In this document: one piece after another, positions 19,734 through 29,633 of the stretch
Layout: each line of letters opens with the position of its first letter
How positions within the stretch are numbered: position 1 is the first letter of the stretch
NCBI GenBank assembly: GCA_009733775.1
Contig: WOGZ01000172.1
Coordinates: 1 to 64,000, forward strand
Length of the DNA: 64,000 bases
Source of the DNA: Alectoria sarmentosa
Lineage: Eukaryota; Ascomycota; Lecanoromycetes; Lecanorales; Parmeliaceae
Direction of reading: 5' to 3'
Made by a program: the position numbers and the translations under genes
The notes under the pieces: generated by a model
Databases searched by the model: none
Told to the model about the DNA's origin: nothing
What the model saw: the letters and a program-made list of their open reading frames with translations, nothing else

Positions 19734-22585
19734 CTACTGCGCACCACTCTCACCCGTCTGCAAACGCTTCACAGTCAGCAAGCCCTTCAACATAGTCAAA
19801 TCCTCCCTCGCAGCCGGTACGTTTTGCAACAATTCCCTGATAACAAGGAACTCCGGTACACCCATTGCGACACCCGAGCTTGGGGCTTCCTTTAGGAGCT
19901 CACTCACCACGGGAGCACTTGCCAATTCGCCGAGCGCCTGGCGCGCCGCATCGATACTTGTAACCCCTGCGCCTCCGTACTGCTGTTGCTGTGGTGGGTA
20001 AGGTGATTGGTGGTGGGGTGGCATGTAGGCGTGTTGAGCTTGAGTCGGGCTGCTCGCGTATGGGGGAAGGTGTTGGGCAGAGGCGAACGCGGTGGGAGAA
20101 TTTTGGAATCCGGGGTGTTGGCCCATGCTGGAGGCTTGAGGGCCACTGGCGCCGATGGGGCTGGCGATGGAAGCGGCATCGATGTGGCGAGGGGTTTGTT
20201 GGGCGGAGGGTGAACTATTGAGCTTGACTGCGAATGTGAGGAGGAGTGTGCGTTCAGGCCTGGGGTCTTCGATGATGCAGTATTCAAGCATTTCGACAAA
20301 ATCCGGCTTCTTGCCTGCACCAGCATCTAGTGTGACGACATATGTATCCTTGACCGAGGGGACCGGGCTTTTGCCGATAACACCGTAGCGTTTGCGCTCA
20401 GTGAAGTAAGTGAACAGCTTATCAAATTGGACTTGGGACTCGGCGTCCGAATTCGGAGTCACAGCTATGACAATGACGTCTGTTGTCGTACTCCACTTAA
20501 GACTACAGAGGTACTCTTCTGCGCGTTCAGTAGAGATCCGCCCTTCAATCGTTAGGGAGCTTGGTATCAAAGTATGCCAAGGAAGGGTAGAGCTGAGATC
20601 AGCCCCTGCAACGTGTCTTCCAGTGCCATGAAAGCTGGCAATGCCCGCCATAGCCAGCTTGCCATGCCAGATATTAGAGCCCGGTTCCGCGGTATAATCG
20701 ATTGGCGAGTATGGTTCTTCATCTTCTGGCTCTTCGTCCTTGAGAAGCTGGTCGATCTCAGGGTCAGCCTTTACTCCTGAGCCTTGCGGTTGCTGGATGA
20801 GTGGCTCTAGGGGCCTTGAGGCTTGGCGCGTACGCTGTGTCTCGGGATCCGGGCCTTTGACGCCTTGCCACACTTCCTGGATGTTGAAATTGTTGGCTGA
20901 TTTCCGCTCTGGAGCAGCAGATACGCGTGGTTCAACATTGGTATCGACCACTAACGGCTGAGCGGTGGCGGCCGGTCCTGCACCAAATGTTTCCGGAAGC
21001 TCAACGGCGGCAGGACTTTGTGGGTTTTCGGTCTCTGGACTCGCCTGCTTGGCGATGCTGGAATCGATCTCGGAAGGTCTCTTCCTCAGTGGCGCTACGA
21101 AGGCCGAGTCCATGTTGTTAGCAATATGAGATTCGTCTTCAATAAGCTCCTCTCCTTTGTGGGTTCTCCTCATCCTTGGTCCCTCTTCCTGGATGAGCAC
21201 ATGTTGCTTCTCTACCTCTTTCAACATTCCTTCCTTCATCTCCTGTAGCTCCTCGCTTGCCATGTCCTTTGGTTCCATTCTGGAGAAGTCGCTGGGTGAG
21301 AGTGATCCACTGAGCACACGATCTCGAAGTGAGGGATTTTTTTTGGCGTTATGTGAGATCGTGCGAAACTTGTTGGCATACGCCTCAGGGGCTTTCCCGG
21401 TGCCAGACCAAAAGTTCATAAAGATCGCTTGTTCTACTAGAAGTCCTAATTTATTACCAAACTCATCGACCTTCTGGCCCTTGGGTAAATTGAAAGCACC
21501 TTGTTTCTCAGCTTGCTTTGTTAAATCCTTGAAGAGCTTGACCAAAGCCGTCGCGACCCTCTGCCGCTCATCACTTTGCAAATCAGAGGGCTGCTCAACA
21601 AGCTCGAGCTGTGGTTGTCCAGCTGTAGAATCTCGTTTTTTGGATGCTGGGGCGCCAGATTTGCGCCGGGAAGGGGGAGGCAACGATGGCGTTTCGATAA
21701 TCGGACTAGTAATCCTGCGCGTTTTGCTTGGAGGTTCCTAGGAACATGTTAGTATATAGAAGAAGAGATGCGACTCAAACTAACAGCTTGACTGGGGCTT
21801 GGTGCTTCAGGAACGGGCTCTTCAGGCAGCTTTCTCTTGGTACTTTCAGCCTTCTCTTCGACCTTCTTTTCGACCTTCTCTTCAACTTTCTCTTCCATTT
21901 TCTCTTCAACCTTGTCCTCTTGGGGCGGCTGTTCAAGATCGGCAGGCTGCTCGACCTGGGCTGGAGTAGGATCGACATCCATAGCACTATGGTCTATAGC
22001 ACCATTTTCTTGTGTAGTTTCTTTCTGAACTGCGCTTGGTCTGCCCGGCTTGCGTCCTTTCTTGCCTCTCCCCTTCCGTCCCTTCTTGCTTTGCTCCTCG
22101 ATTTCACGCTGCCTCTGTCGCTCCTCCCATGGCTTCTCACCGCGCGCGATTTGTGCCAGAAGCTCCTTGTGGTCTTTTGGTCGGCATTGCTCACAATAAT
22201 ACTTTTCTGGCAGCTCATCATCATCATCTGACATCCCCATGCACTCATTGTGCTGCCACGCATCGCAATTCTCGCAACATATCATTTTCCGCTCATCATC
22301 CTCATCTTCCACCACGTAGCCGCAGATGCAGCGTATGATGGCCTGTTCTTCTTCATCTTCAGGTGGCGGTGTGGGTTCGTTCTTTTTGGACTTGTTGCCT
22401 TTTCCACCCCGCTTTGGAGGCGTTGGGACATCTTCAGGCTCGAGAGCTCTGCTATGCTGGCCTTTGGTAGCTCTTCCTGATCGACGCGTGCTATCTATAG
22501 AAGGCGAGTATTAGCCAAGGATTTGGAGTGAGAATGGGTGGGTCTTGAGTGTGATCAATAATTAAAAATTATGCTTACCTGCCAT
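19734..22585 (-). CDS. BYE1: BYE1-like PHD / TFIIS-central / SPOC transcription factor
   Basis: Exons 22585-22579 (seven bases), 22494-21785 and 21737-19734 give 906 residues. Order of parts: a PHD finger at about 56-108 (CICGYVVEDEDDE ... CCENCDAWQHNECMG ... YYCEQC), a basic AT-hook-like stretch (KGRGKKGRKPGRP), a Glu/Lys low-complexity repeat (KVEEKMEEKVEEKVEKKVEEK), a TFIIS-central-like domain at about 295-440 (FMNFWSGTGKAPEAYANKFR, LRDRVLSGSLSP), and a SPOC domain at about 594-745 (NIWHGKLAMAGIASF). Yeast Bye1 binds RNA polymerase II and histone H3 through the equivalent domains. The tiny first exon (ATG GCA G) is supported by its donor GTAAGC and by the phase match to DSTRRSGRATKG. Divergent from the ZNF830-like gene. 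Confidence 0.9.
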
Positions 22586-23199
22586 ATTGCTAACGCACTG
22601 GACAATCTACTGTAGCTTTGAGGGCGAAGTGGCTTATGTGGTCCACACTTGAGCGCGGATCTCACAGCTAATTCTAGGTGATTGAAAAATCGCAATCGCA
22701 ATACACAATTGTGACAGAACGCGAATTGCGCCTCACAGCCGGATCAAATCACTTCAACCCAAATCTGCAGACGTCCTTCTACCGGCGCCTTTGAAAGGAG
22801 CTCACTCTGAGCGACCCCCAACCTCAGAGGCTGGCACCGAAGCTTCTGGAATCAAGAAGTCAGAAGCGACCGTGCGCTGCGTCTTTGTAGCCGTCGCACT
22901 TTTTCGTCTGATTAGTGATCTATCAGGACAGGATAGCAATGTCTGGTATGTTGTGAAAGCGACGTGATCGCGGGGCAGGGAATACGGTAGGTACAAATGA
23001 GCTGAAGGTGGAGTGGAGCTTGTCGTATGTTTGGCAGGACTGGTGCCGGGACTTCAGTTTAGGGTCCTCGCTGACAAAGCGAGATAGTCACATGATCAGC
23101 CTAGCGAGGAACCTCCGAACCAATTAAGATAGACCTCAGCTAAGGTAGGAGAACATAAAGACACCGTCAATTCCGTGCAGTGTTCTCAGCGACATCGCC
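22586..23199. promoter_or_regulatory. Bidirectional promoter region, BYE1 / ZNF830-like gene
   Basis: 614 bp separate two divergent start codons. No convincing coding frame lies between; a 64-codon minus-strand frame at 22,802-22,996 has no recognisable features. Two genes for nuclear RNA metabolism share this space. Confidence 0.4.
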
Positions 23200-24174
23200 A
23201 TGGCAGACATCCGCTCCCTCCTCCGCAACGAACGCGCTCAACGCCGGATCAACCACCCCCAAGCATCCTACTCCGCTACTGGCACCCTCGGATGCTCCGT
23301 ATGCCACATACCACTCAAGTCCGACGTTGAAGTATGGGACAAGCACCTAAAATCTACACAGCATGCTATGCGGCAAGAACGACTACGATTGAGCACATCC
23401 CAACGCCCAAAGAGCACCAATCTACCAGAGAAAGCTGGAGAAGTAAGTAGCCGAGAAGTCAGCGCAGGAAGCAAGAAGCGGAAAGCAAGCGAAGGGGATG
23501 ATGAGTCGAGGAAGAGGACAAGGCCTGTTGTGGAAATGCCAGGGGAATTCTTTGATGAAATCATTGAGGCAAACAACGGCAGCAGACCTCAAGAGCCAGA
23601 ACGAGAATCAGCAGATGAAGCCACAAAGCCACTGCAAGGCTTCGTCCGCGCGACTGATGCAGCTCCAAATGCTGGTCCAGTATCTACTCTCCCTAAATCA
23701 TCCTCTCAAATCGCCACCGTCAAGAATTCCAATCCGATTGACGAAGATGAATGGGCAGCATTTGAACGAGACGTCGCCACTCCACCACCCGACTCTTCTG
23801 TCGCATCTGCCTTCACAGCTGCTGCAACTATCAGTGCTGCGCCTGTAACCGCCGCGGAATTAGCGGCACAGTCCCGCGAGCAAGCCAGCTTGCAAGGTAG
23901 AGAAAGGAGAGAAGTAGAGGTGGAGGGGGAGAAGGAAGACGCGGCAAGGGCCCTGGAAGAAGAATTTGATGAGATGGAGGGGCTTGAGGAAAGGGTAAGA
24001 CGAATGAGGGAGAAGAGGGAGGAGCTGAGACGAAAGAGGAATAAGGAAGTCGATGAAAGGCCAGAGAACGATGGGGAGAAGGACGTAGAGGGCAAAAGTA
24101 CCGGTGGGGTGCAAGAGGATGAGCAAAGTGAAGATGAGGATGACGATGATGGGTGGGGTGCTTGGGGGAGCTGA
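23200..24174 (+). CDS. ZNF830/CCDC16-like spliceosomal zinc-finger protein
   Basis: A single exon of 324 residues starting MADIRSLLRNERAQRRINHP, the conserved opening of the ZNF830 family. A C2H2 zinc finger lies at about residues 31-55 (CSVCHIPLKSDVEVWDKHLK then QHA). A disordered basic and acidic middle follows, then EMPGEFFDEI, EDEWAAFERDV, a charged coiled coil (EEEFDEMEGLEERVRRMREK) and a short acidic end (DDDDGWGAWG). ZNF830 is a component of the intron-binding/XAB2 complex in active spliceosomes and acts in the nucleus. Stop at 24,174; URN1 converges on it with about 200 bp between. Confidence 0.85.
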   Translation: MADIRSLLRNERAQRRINHPQASYSATGTLGCSVCHIPLKSDVEVWDKHLKSTQHAMRQERLRLSTSQRPKSTNLPEKAGEVSSREVSAGSKKRKASEGDDESRKRTRPVVEMPGEFFDEIIEANNGSRPQEPERESADEATKPLQGFVRATDAAPNAGPVSTLPKSSSQIATVKNSNPIDEDEWAAFERDVATPPPDSSVASAFTAAATISAAPVTAAELAAQSREQASLQGRERREVEVEGEKEDAARALEEEFDEMEGLEERVRRMREKREELRRKRNKEVDERPENDGEKDVEGKSTGGVQEDEQSEDEDDDDGWGAWGS

Positions 24175-24371
24175 CATACATAGTTGAGGATTTTGCATTT
24201 AATGCGAGCATTTTGGCGGGCGTTTGACCACAGGTCATTGTGAGGATCTTATGCCCTGGTATAATTTACACTTGTATCATTCGAAGACCCGCTCATGGGT
24301 GGAGATTAACATCGATCTGATCCCTCGCCTGGACTCTCTGCTGCGCCTCATGGTTTTGTCCGGGCAGAGAA

Positions 24372-26186
24372 TCAGTCCTCTTTCGCAATGTGTCCCAAGA
24401 GGCCTTCCTTTCCAACCCTCATAGCTCTCTGAACTTCCTCTTCGCCCTCACGTAGCACACCCTTGCTGTATCTCAAAGCGCCGTTCTGTCTTTTCTTCTC
24501 TTCTTGTACCTGTCTCTGTCGCTCCGCCAAAGCCTCTTGCCTTCGCTGACGCTCCTGCCTCTCTTTTGCCTGAGTCTCTTGCTCTTCGGGTGAGATCTCA
24601 AGGTCGGTTGGAGCGGGTGGTAATGTAGATATATGTACTTCTATCAATGGGTCTCGGATGGCTGGTCGTAATGAGATGTAGCGGAGATCTGTCAGAAGGG
24701 TCGTAGGCAGGGCGTGGATCTTTATAGATTTGTTGAGTGCGTAAAGTGGCGTCGACTGCAGTAGGTTGACCAGATCGGATTTCACAGTAGCTTCTGGAAG
24801 CTTGAGGCGGCTGATGTAGTCGCGATACCATTTTTCCCGATCCTTGTCAGAAAGTTTGTTGTTGTACATCTCAGGCTCTTTCCTGTATTTTCTCCGAAAC
24901 TCAGGCCAGTAGAGCTTAGGCGTAGCGTTTTTCTGCAAGAAGGCAAAGTATGGTATCTTCGGGTCCTTCTTCTCTTCTTTCTCCCGCTGTGCCTTCAAAT
25001 GTGCAATCGTATCTCGAGTCCATGCACCCCACACCTCCTTTCTCGATCTCATATTTGGCAAAACTGTATAACGCTCGTCCTCCACGATATAGCCGGTCTC
25101 GATAACCTTGTCCCATGTCGCGTATGGACTGATCCCCTGGTCACTCAGCATATCTTTGAACAACGCCGTTGCATCTTCTTCAGTCAGAGCCAAGCCTTCG
25201 GCGCCATCTTCTAGCTCCTCGCCATCGCCATCACCATACTCGCCTGGATCCAAGCCGTATTCTTGGCCCATGGCAGCAAGTTGAAATGCTATGTCATCTT
25301 CATCAAACTCAACCGGTTGCTCAACGTTCTCTTCTGAGGTCTTTTGACGCTTGGATGGTTTTCCTTCCTCCTCATCATCCGTGACTTCGACCTCCTCATA
25401 CTCTTCGCCATCGCTGTCCAAAGTTGGTTGGGCTGTCTCTTGATTGGTACCAAGGCTGGGCCCAGGTGCTGGAGTTGCCGTTGGAGAGCCATCTGCAGCT
25501 GTTGCTAGTTCCGCCTCTGCTACAGCTAGCTCTTCATGTTCTCCATCGCCAATCTCACTCCGTTGTTGTCTGATCCGCTTTTCCCGTTCCTGCCTGTCGA
25601 ACTCGGTTACCCCTTTCAAGACGTCGGGAGGAATCCTCCAAAAGCTCTTATCTGTCTCTGTGTTGTACACGAAACGTCTTCCAAGCTTCGTCTTCACCAA
25701 TACCCATGGTTCGCATCCAGGAATATCGTATTTCAACTTGGTTCTGTCCTTTGGTTGAGGCCTCTGTTGGTTGGTGTGTCCTCCCGTGCTCTTCCCCCTT
25801 CCGCGATGAGAGTTCGTATTGCCATGTAGATGATTGCCAATGCCTCCAAATGTGAGAGGACCCCCAAATGTATTATTCAAGCTGTGTCCTCTACCGGAAC
25901 GCACTGGATTATCGCTCGACGCTTGAAGTGAGTACTGCACAGCGGGCTGTTGAGCCTGCGAAGGACGTGCATATGTAGATAATTTGGTCGAGTCATTGTG
26001 ATAGTAAGCCTGGCCTAAATTCGGCGGTAGTTGTTAGCAAGTATTTACGCTTCATATTTGCGGGACCAAGTTCAGGAAGCAGCTGCTTGAACATAACTTA
26101 CCCGTAGGAGCTTTGTGTTCCGTCCACCCTTCCGGGAGGGGGGGAGGTCCCAGCCTAGCGACGGGCTTGTGAGTCGACTTGAGCAT
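24372..26186 (-). CDS. URN1: URN1-like WW/FF-domain splicing factor
   Basis: Exons 26186-26102 and 26014-24372 give 575 residues. The first WW domain spans the intron (LPEGWTEHKAPTG|QAYYHNDSTKLSTYARP). A second WW-like block lies at about 128-161 (PWVLVKTKLGRRFVYN ... SFWRIPP). Acidic, disordered sequence follows, then an FF domain at about 303-363 (ATALFKDMLSDQGISPYATW), further helical repeats, and a Gln/Arg/Glu-rich coiled coil near the end. Yeast Urn1 and related FF proteins associate with the spliceosome. The start at 26,186 is the only ATG ahead of the first WW domain in this frame, yet it lies inside the last 32 bases of another minus-strand ORF, so an alternative upstream exon is possible. 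Confidence 0.87.
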
Positions 26187-26559
26187 TTGAGCAGCGGGCT
26201 ATTAGGCTGAATTGAGCATGAATACGACGGATCTCTTCTAGCTGTGCGTAAAAAGGCTCCTCAGGGCGGTCCGGTTGAAGTAGGTATTGATCAGAGCTAG
26301 TTAGACTTGCCCATCGGTCTGCGGCAATGGCGGTTAGGATATCGTCAGTAGCTGTGAGCTTCGGGTACTTTGCCCTTTGTCGAGCAGTCAGGCGCGGAGG
26401 TTTTGCTCCCGAGGGATCTACCACTGCTCTGGTAGCCTCGGCGTGCTCGAGCTTGAGCCTCGCTCGAGCTTGGTCGAGTTTTTTCTGGGCTGGTGTTTTC
26501 GTGACCTGTGGGGGCTGTGACTGTGAGGAAGCAGAGGCAAGTCCGGGAATACCCTCCAT
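26155..26559 (-). CDS. Unknown 134-residue ORF overlapping the URN1 start
   Basis: ATG at 26,559, stop at 26,155-26,157. Composition is strongly protein-like: MEGIPGLAS, a Lys/Gln/Arg helix (AQKKLDQARARLKLEHAEAT), KPPRLTARQRAKYPKLT, then ADRWASLTSSDQYLL and EEIRRIHAQFSLIA. I do not recognise a family. It is in a different frame from URN1, and the two share 32 bases (26,155-26,186). It could be an independent small gene, a co-transcribed upstream ORF regulating URN1, or part of a URN1 first exon through an intron I did not resolve. Confidence 0.55.
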   Translation of the reverse strand: MEGIPGLASASSQSQPPQVTKTPAQKKLDQARARLKLEHAEATRAVVDPSGAKPPRLTARQRAKYPKLTATDDILTAIAADRWASLTSSDQYLLQPDRPEEPFYAQLEEIRRIHAQFSLIARCSNAQVDSQARR

Positions 26560-26655
26560 TAAGCGCGATGGCGCTGTTGATCAGCTGGAAGGAAGTATTA
26601 AACGAATAAGCGCGATGGTGCTGTGTCGATCAAAAATGGAAGGAAGGATGAGCCG
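26560..26655 (+). repeat. Tandem direct repeat, two ~47-bp units
   Basis: AAGCGCGATGGCGCTGT at 26,561 and AAGCGCGATGGTGCTGT at 26,608 each begin a unit that continues to GATCA and ends in TGGAAGGAAG. The two copies lie directly upstream of the ATG of the unknown 134-residue ORF, so they could be a duplicated promoter or leader element. Confidence 0.6.
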
Positions 26656-27056
26656 GATGAGCGCTTAGAGTACTTAGGGATAGGACAAAGTTCACTAGCA
26701 AGCACCAACAAGTCACTCACAGTCACACAGGTTTACATCAATTCTTGAATTTAAGGATTTATTTTTAATATCACGCACACAATTTGGGCCATTCTATGTG
26801 TCTTTGCAGATGGGCCTATACAGTGGAGCCATCGAGCATTTAGGATCCAGCAAAAGCCAGTACACAGCAAAGAAGCCCAAAACTTGTCCCTCATACTATG
26901 GCACTCGTGACACGAGCTCAGTCAAATGTCATGCTCATATTGTGCCGGGAGCATTTCTTCCTGAGGCCTCAGACTGGAATCCTATTTCCCGATCTCGCGT
27001 TTGATGCACACTTCAAGGCGAGCGGGTGACATTCGCAGCTCTTTGGGTCTGGCGCC
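26656..27056. other. Intergenic between the unknown ORF and NMNAT
   Basis: About 400 bp, moderately AT-rich near 26,740-26,780, without a recognisable gene. Confidence 0.4.
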
Positions 27057-28604
27057 TCAAGATTTGGAGGGTTCAGAGAACGCATTGCCTTTGGCGTCGC
27101 TTTGGTTCTGGTGGCTTTCGTCTTCAAATAGATGGTGTTCATCGATGTAATCAATAACCTTTTCCCAATGTCAGTCTCGATCCCAATTGGGCAAAGGATT
27201 TTTGCACTTCAGCAGGGATGAGATATCTTATGGACATGTTCCTTCTCTTAAATAGCCGCACCTATAAAGACAGTCATCAATCCTACTGGTCCATGTGATG
27301 GGCATGTCTCGCTTACTTTCGTACTCGATACATCGTTAGTGACTAATTGATTGACGACCCAGATGTTCTCTCGCCATTGCTTTTATCTGATCAGTGATTA
27401 TGCTAGGAATAGGCTCAAGAGATAAAGCGTTGCTTACCGAGAGCGTTGCCAAGGAGTCTTCGATATCTGTTCCCGCCCGTTCAACAACTAGAGCACCGTA
27501 TCGGGTCAAGATGTGATCCAGGTCAGAGTGCGACCATACTCCTGGCGTTGACTTGGTAACACTGTTAGTACCATCCAATGAAATATTCGAATTTGCCTAC
27601 CATGGTCTGGATGAGATCTGAAAGGTCAGCGCCGATCGACAGCTTCTTTGGGGGAGAAACACTCACCCGCGCCGGCCAAGAGAACTATGCGTGCATGCTT
27701 TCTTCCGCCATCCAAAGTTGCGACACCTCCTCTGAGAATATTGATCTCATTTTCGGTATGGTCCAGTACTACAGGTCTCTTTGAGCTAGGGAATGTCGGA
27801 GTACTCATGGAGGTCTCACCATTGGCTGTAGGCTGATATCTAAAGCAAATGTCAGAGTTGGCAAGTTTTCAATGGCCAGTTGACTTTACTCTTTCTGCAC
27901 GGCTTCCCAGGGGTCCACCATGACAAAACCCGAATTCTGCGACCTTTAGATGGATGGTCACAAATATTGACCACACGTTGTCATGACGCACCTGACATGC
28001 AATCTCACACATGTTTAGTCGATGTTCTGCGCTCGCAAGTCCGGCCTGAAATCTAGATTAGTAGGGTCGCTTCAAAGCTTGTCCGAAAGGATCCTTATCT
28101 TCGAAGAGACCTACCTTTTTATATGAATCGCTCACTGGTGAGAGATAGCCTGCATCAAAATCAACAAATACTCAGGATCGAACATGGTACATCGAACTTA
28201 CCTCCTACGACTTCAAATTCCGTCCGGCTAAATTTAATGTAGTCATTCGCCATTTCGAATAGACCTACATGAAATCAACGTCAGCACTTCTTCTCTAGGT
28301 GCCCTGCCCCTCGATGTCTGCTATCCGTGATCAAGAATCCGCTGCGACAGTCTACTTACGAAGGTGAAGAAAAGTGACCGGAGAGCTGCAAAGATGTCAA
28401 CAACATAAAAACGTGGCATTCTGAGATATGCGCTGAGACTGACAAGGACCCGCATGCCATCAAAACAAGAGGTGTCTTCCTAGAATCATTCAGGGTCTTC
28501 AGTCGGCTCTCTGGGAAGGAGTAGTTTGCGAGACTGGCTGGTGTCGCGGCAACGGCATGGGCATTGGGAGAGGCCACTCCATCCGTCTTTAGGGAGTCGC
28601 CCAT
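27057..28604 (-). CDS. NMA1: Nicotinamide/nicotinate mononucleotide adenylyltransferase
   Basis: NMNAT joins ATP to NMN or NaMN, the last shared step of NAD synthesis. Twelve exons fit exactly: 28604-28444, 28385-28360, 28264-28202, 28149-28115, 28045-27992, 27936-27890, 27839-27667, 27617-27601, 27551-27438, 27379-27317, 27261-27208 and 27158-27057, giving 302 residues. Motifs: ACGSFSPVTFLHL (the family GSFxPxTxxHL nucleotide-binding motif), FEVVGGYLSPVSDSYKK, EHRLNMCEIA, VDPWEAVQKEYQPT, VLLAGADLIQTM, STPGVWSHSDLDHIL, ERAGTDI and NDVSSTKVR (the SSTKxR motif). Exons of 17, 26 and 35 nt are unusually small. Several acceptors end AAAG or CAAG rather than YAG (before exons 9, 10 and 12). Start ATG is the first in frame. 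Divergent from UFD4. Confidence 0.94.
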
Positions 28605-29633
28605 GCTAAGTGGATCAGATCGGAAAGCCCGGACTAGAGTGAAGCTTGGGGGACAGAACTTCGCTGGAGGGACTGGGGGACAAGCTTTTAGGAATCGAAT
28701 GTTGTTGACTTCGAGGTAACACGGAGCCTTGTATCAGCGTACCGGAATGGCACTGATTTCGAGCACAAGGTTCTTCGCAAAGAGGGACCAGGAGCTATCT
28801 AGGTGAGAACTGTTGCAGGAGAGTAGGATGTTCCAGGGAGTTTTAACAGGCGGTCTATGAGCATGTAGAAATCTATTCCAGTATTAGGGACAGAGGGAGA
28901 AATCTGAGTCATATATTCGGGTTTATCAAGCAGGAATTGAGGTGATTGGTAATTGGGTGGATTCACTTTACGGATTCTATTCAAGCCATGCGGGTCTCTA
29001 ATTTGCCTACGTCTCACTGATTTGAGCAATTATGGCCAAAAAGAAAGCTTAGTGAAAGTTGTAAAAAAGCATCCAGTGTCGGATGCCTGTGCAGGGTTCA
29101 AGGACTAGCGTCGTTCAGTTTAGCCGAGGCCATCTAGGCGTCTGTCTGGCGTACTTGATCCTTGCCTGCGAGCTGCGAGTTTTGCTGTCACACCACTCCA
29201 TACCAGGTATATTCACTATTGACCATACCATACCTTAGCATCTACTGCACATTATCACTTATTGGATCTACCATTCAACACACAATCACCGCCATTCGCT
29301 GATGGCCCGCTAGAGCCGGACATGTATTTTAAGGCTTTTTTTGCAAAAAGTCGTTGAATCACCTCTCCGCTTATGGAGGGTTGAACCCCAAATGGTGCCA
29401 GCTCTTTCCTCCAAGTTCGAAGCCTCTTTCGACAACACCCCGTCACATACTTCTTCCACATCTAGGTAGCTACACCTTCTGACTACTTTGGTCATCCTTC
29501 CTTCACCATTGTCTCTGAGCTCTACGAGCAGTTGCAACCCTCCCCTCTCCCCGCTCTATATCAGACCTCAACATCATATTTTCCATCCTCCCGCAAGGGC
29601 TGCTACAGCCGTTCACTGTAGACTCAGTTTCTC
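28605..29633. promoter_or_regulatory. Bidirectional intergenic region, NMNAT / UFD4
   Basis: About 1 kb between divergent starts. Short minus-strand frames (28,799-29,029 and 29,255-29,537) show no recognisable protein. CT-rich sequence before 29,634 is typical of fungal core promoters. Confidence 0.4.
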
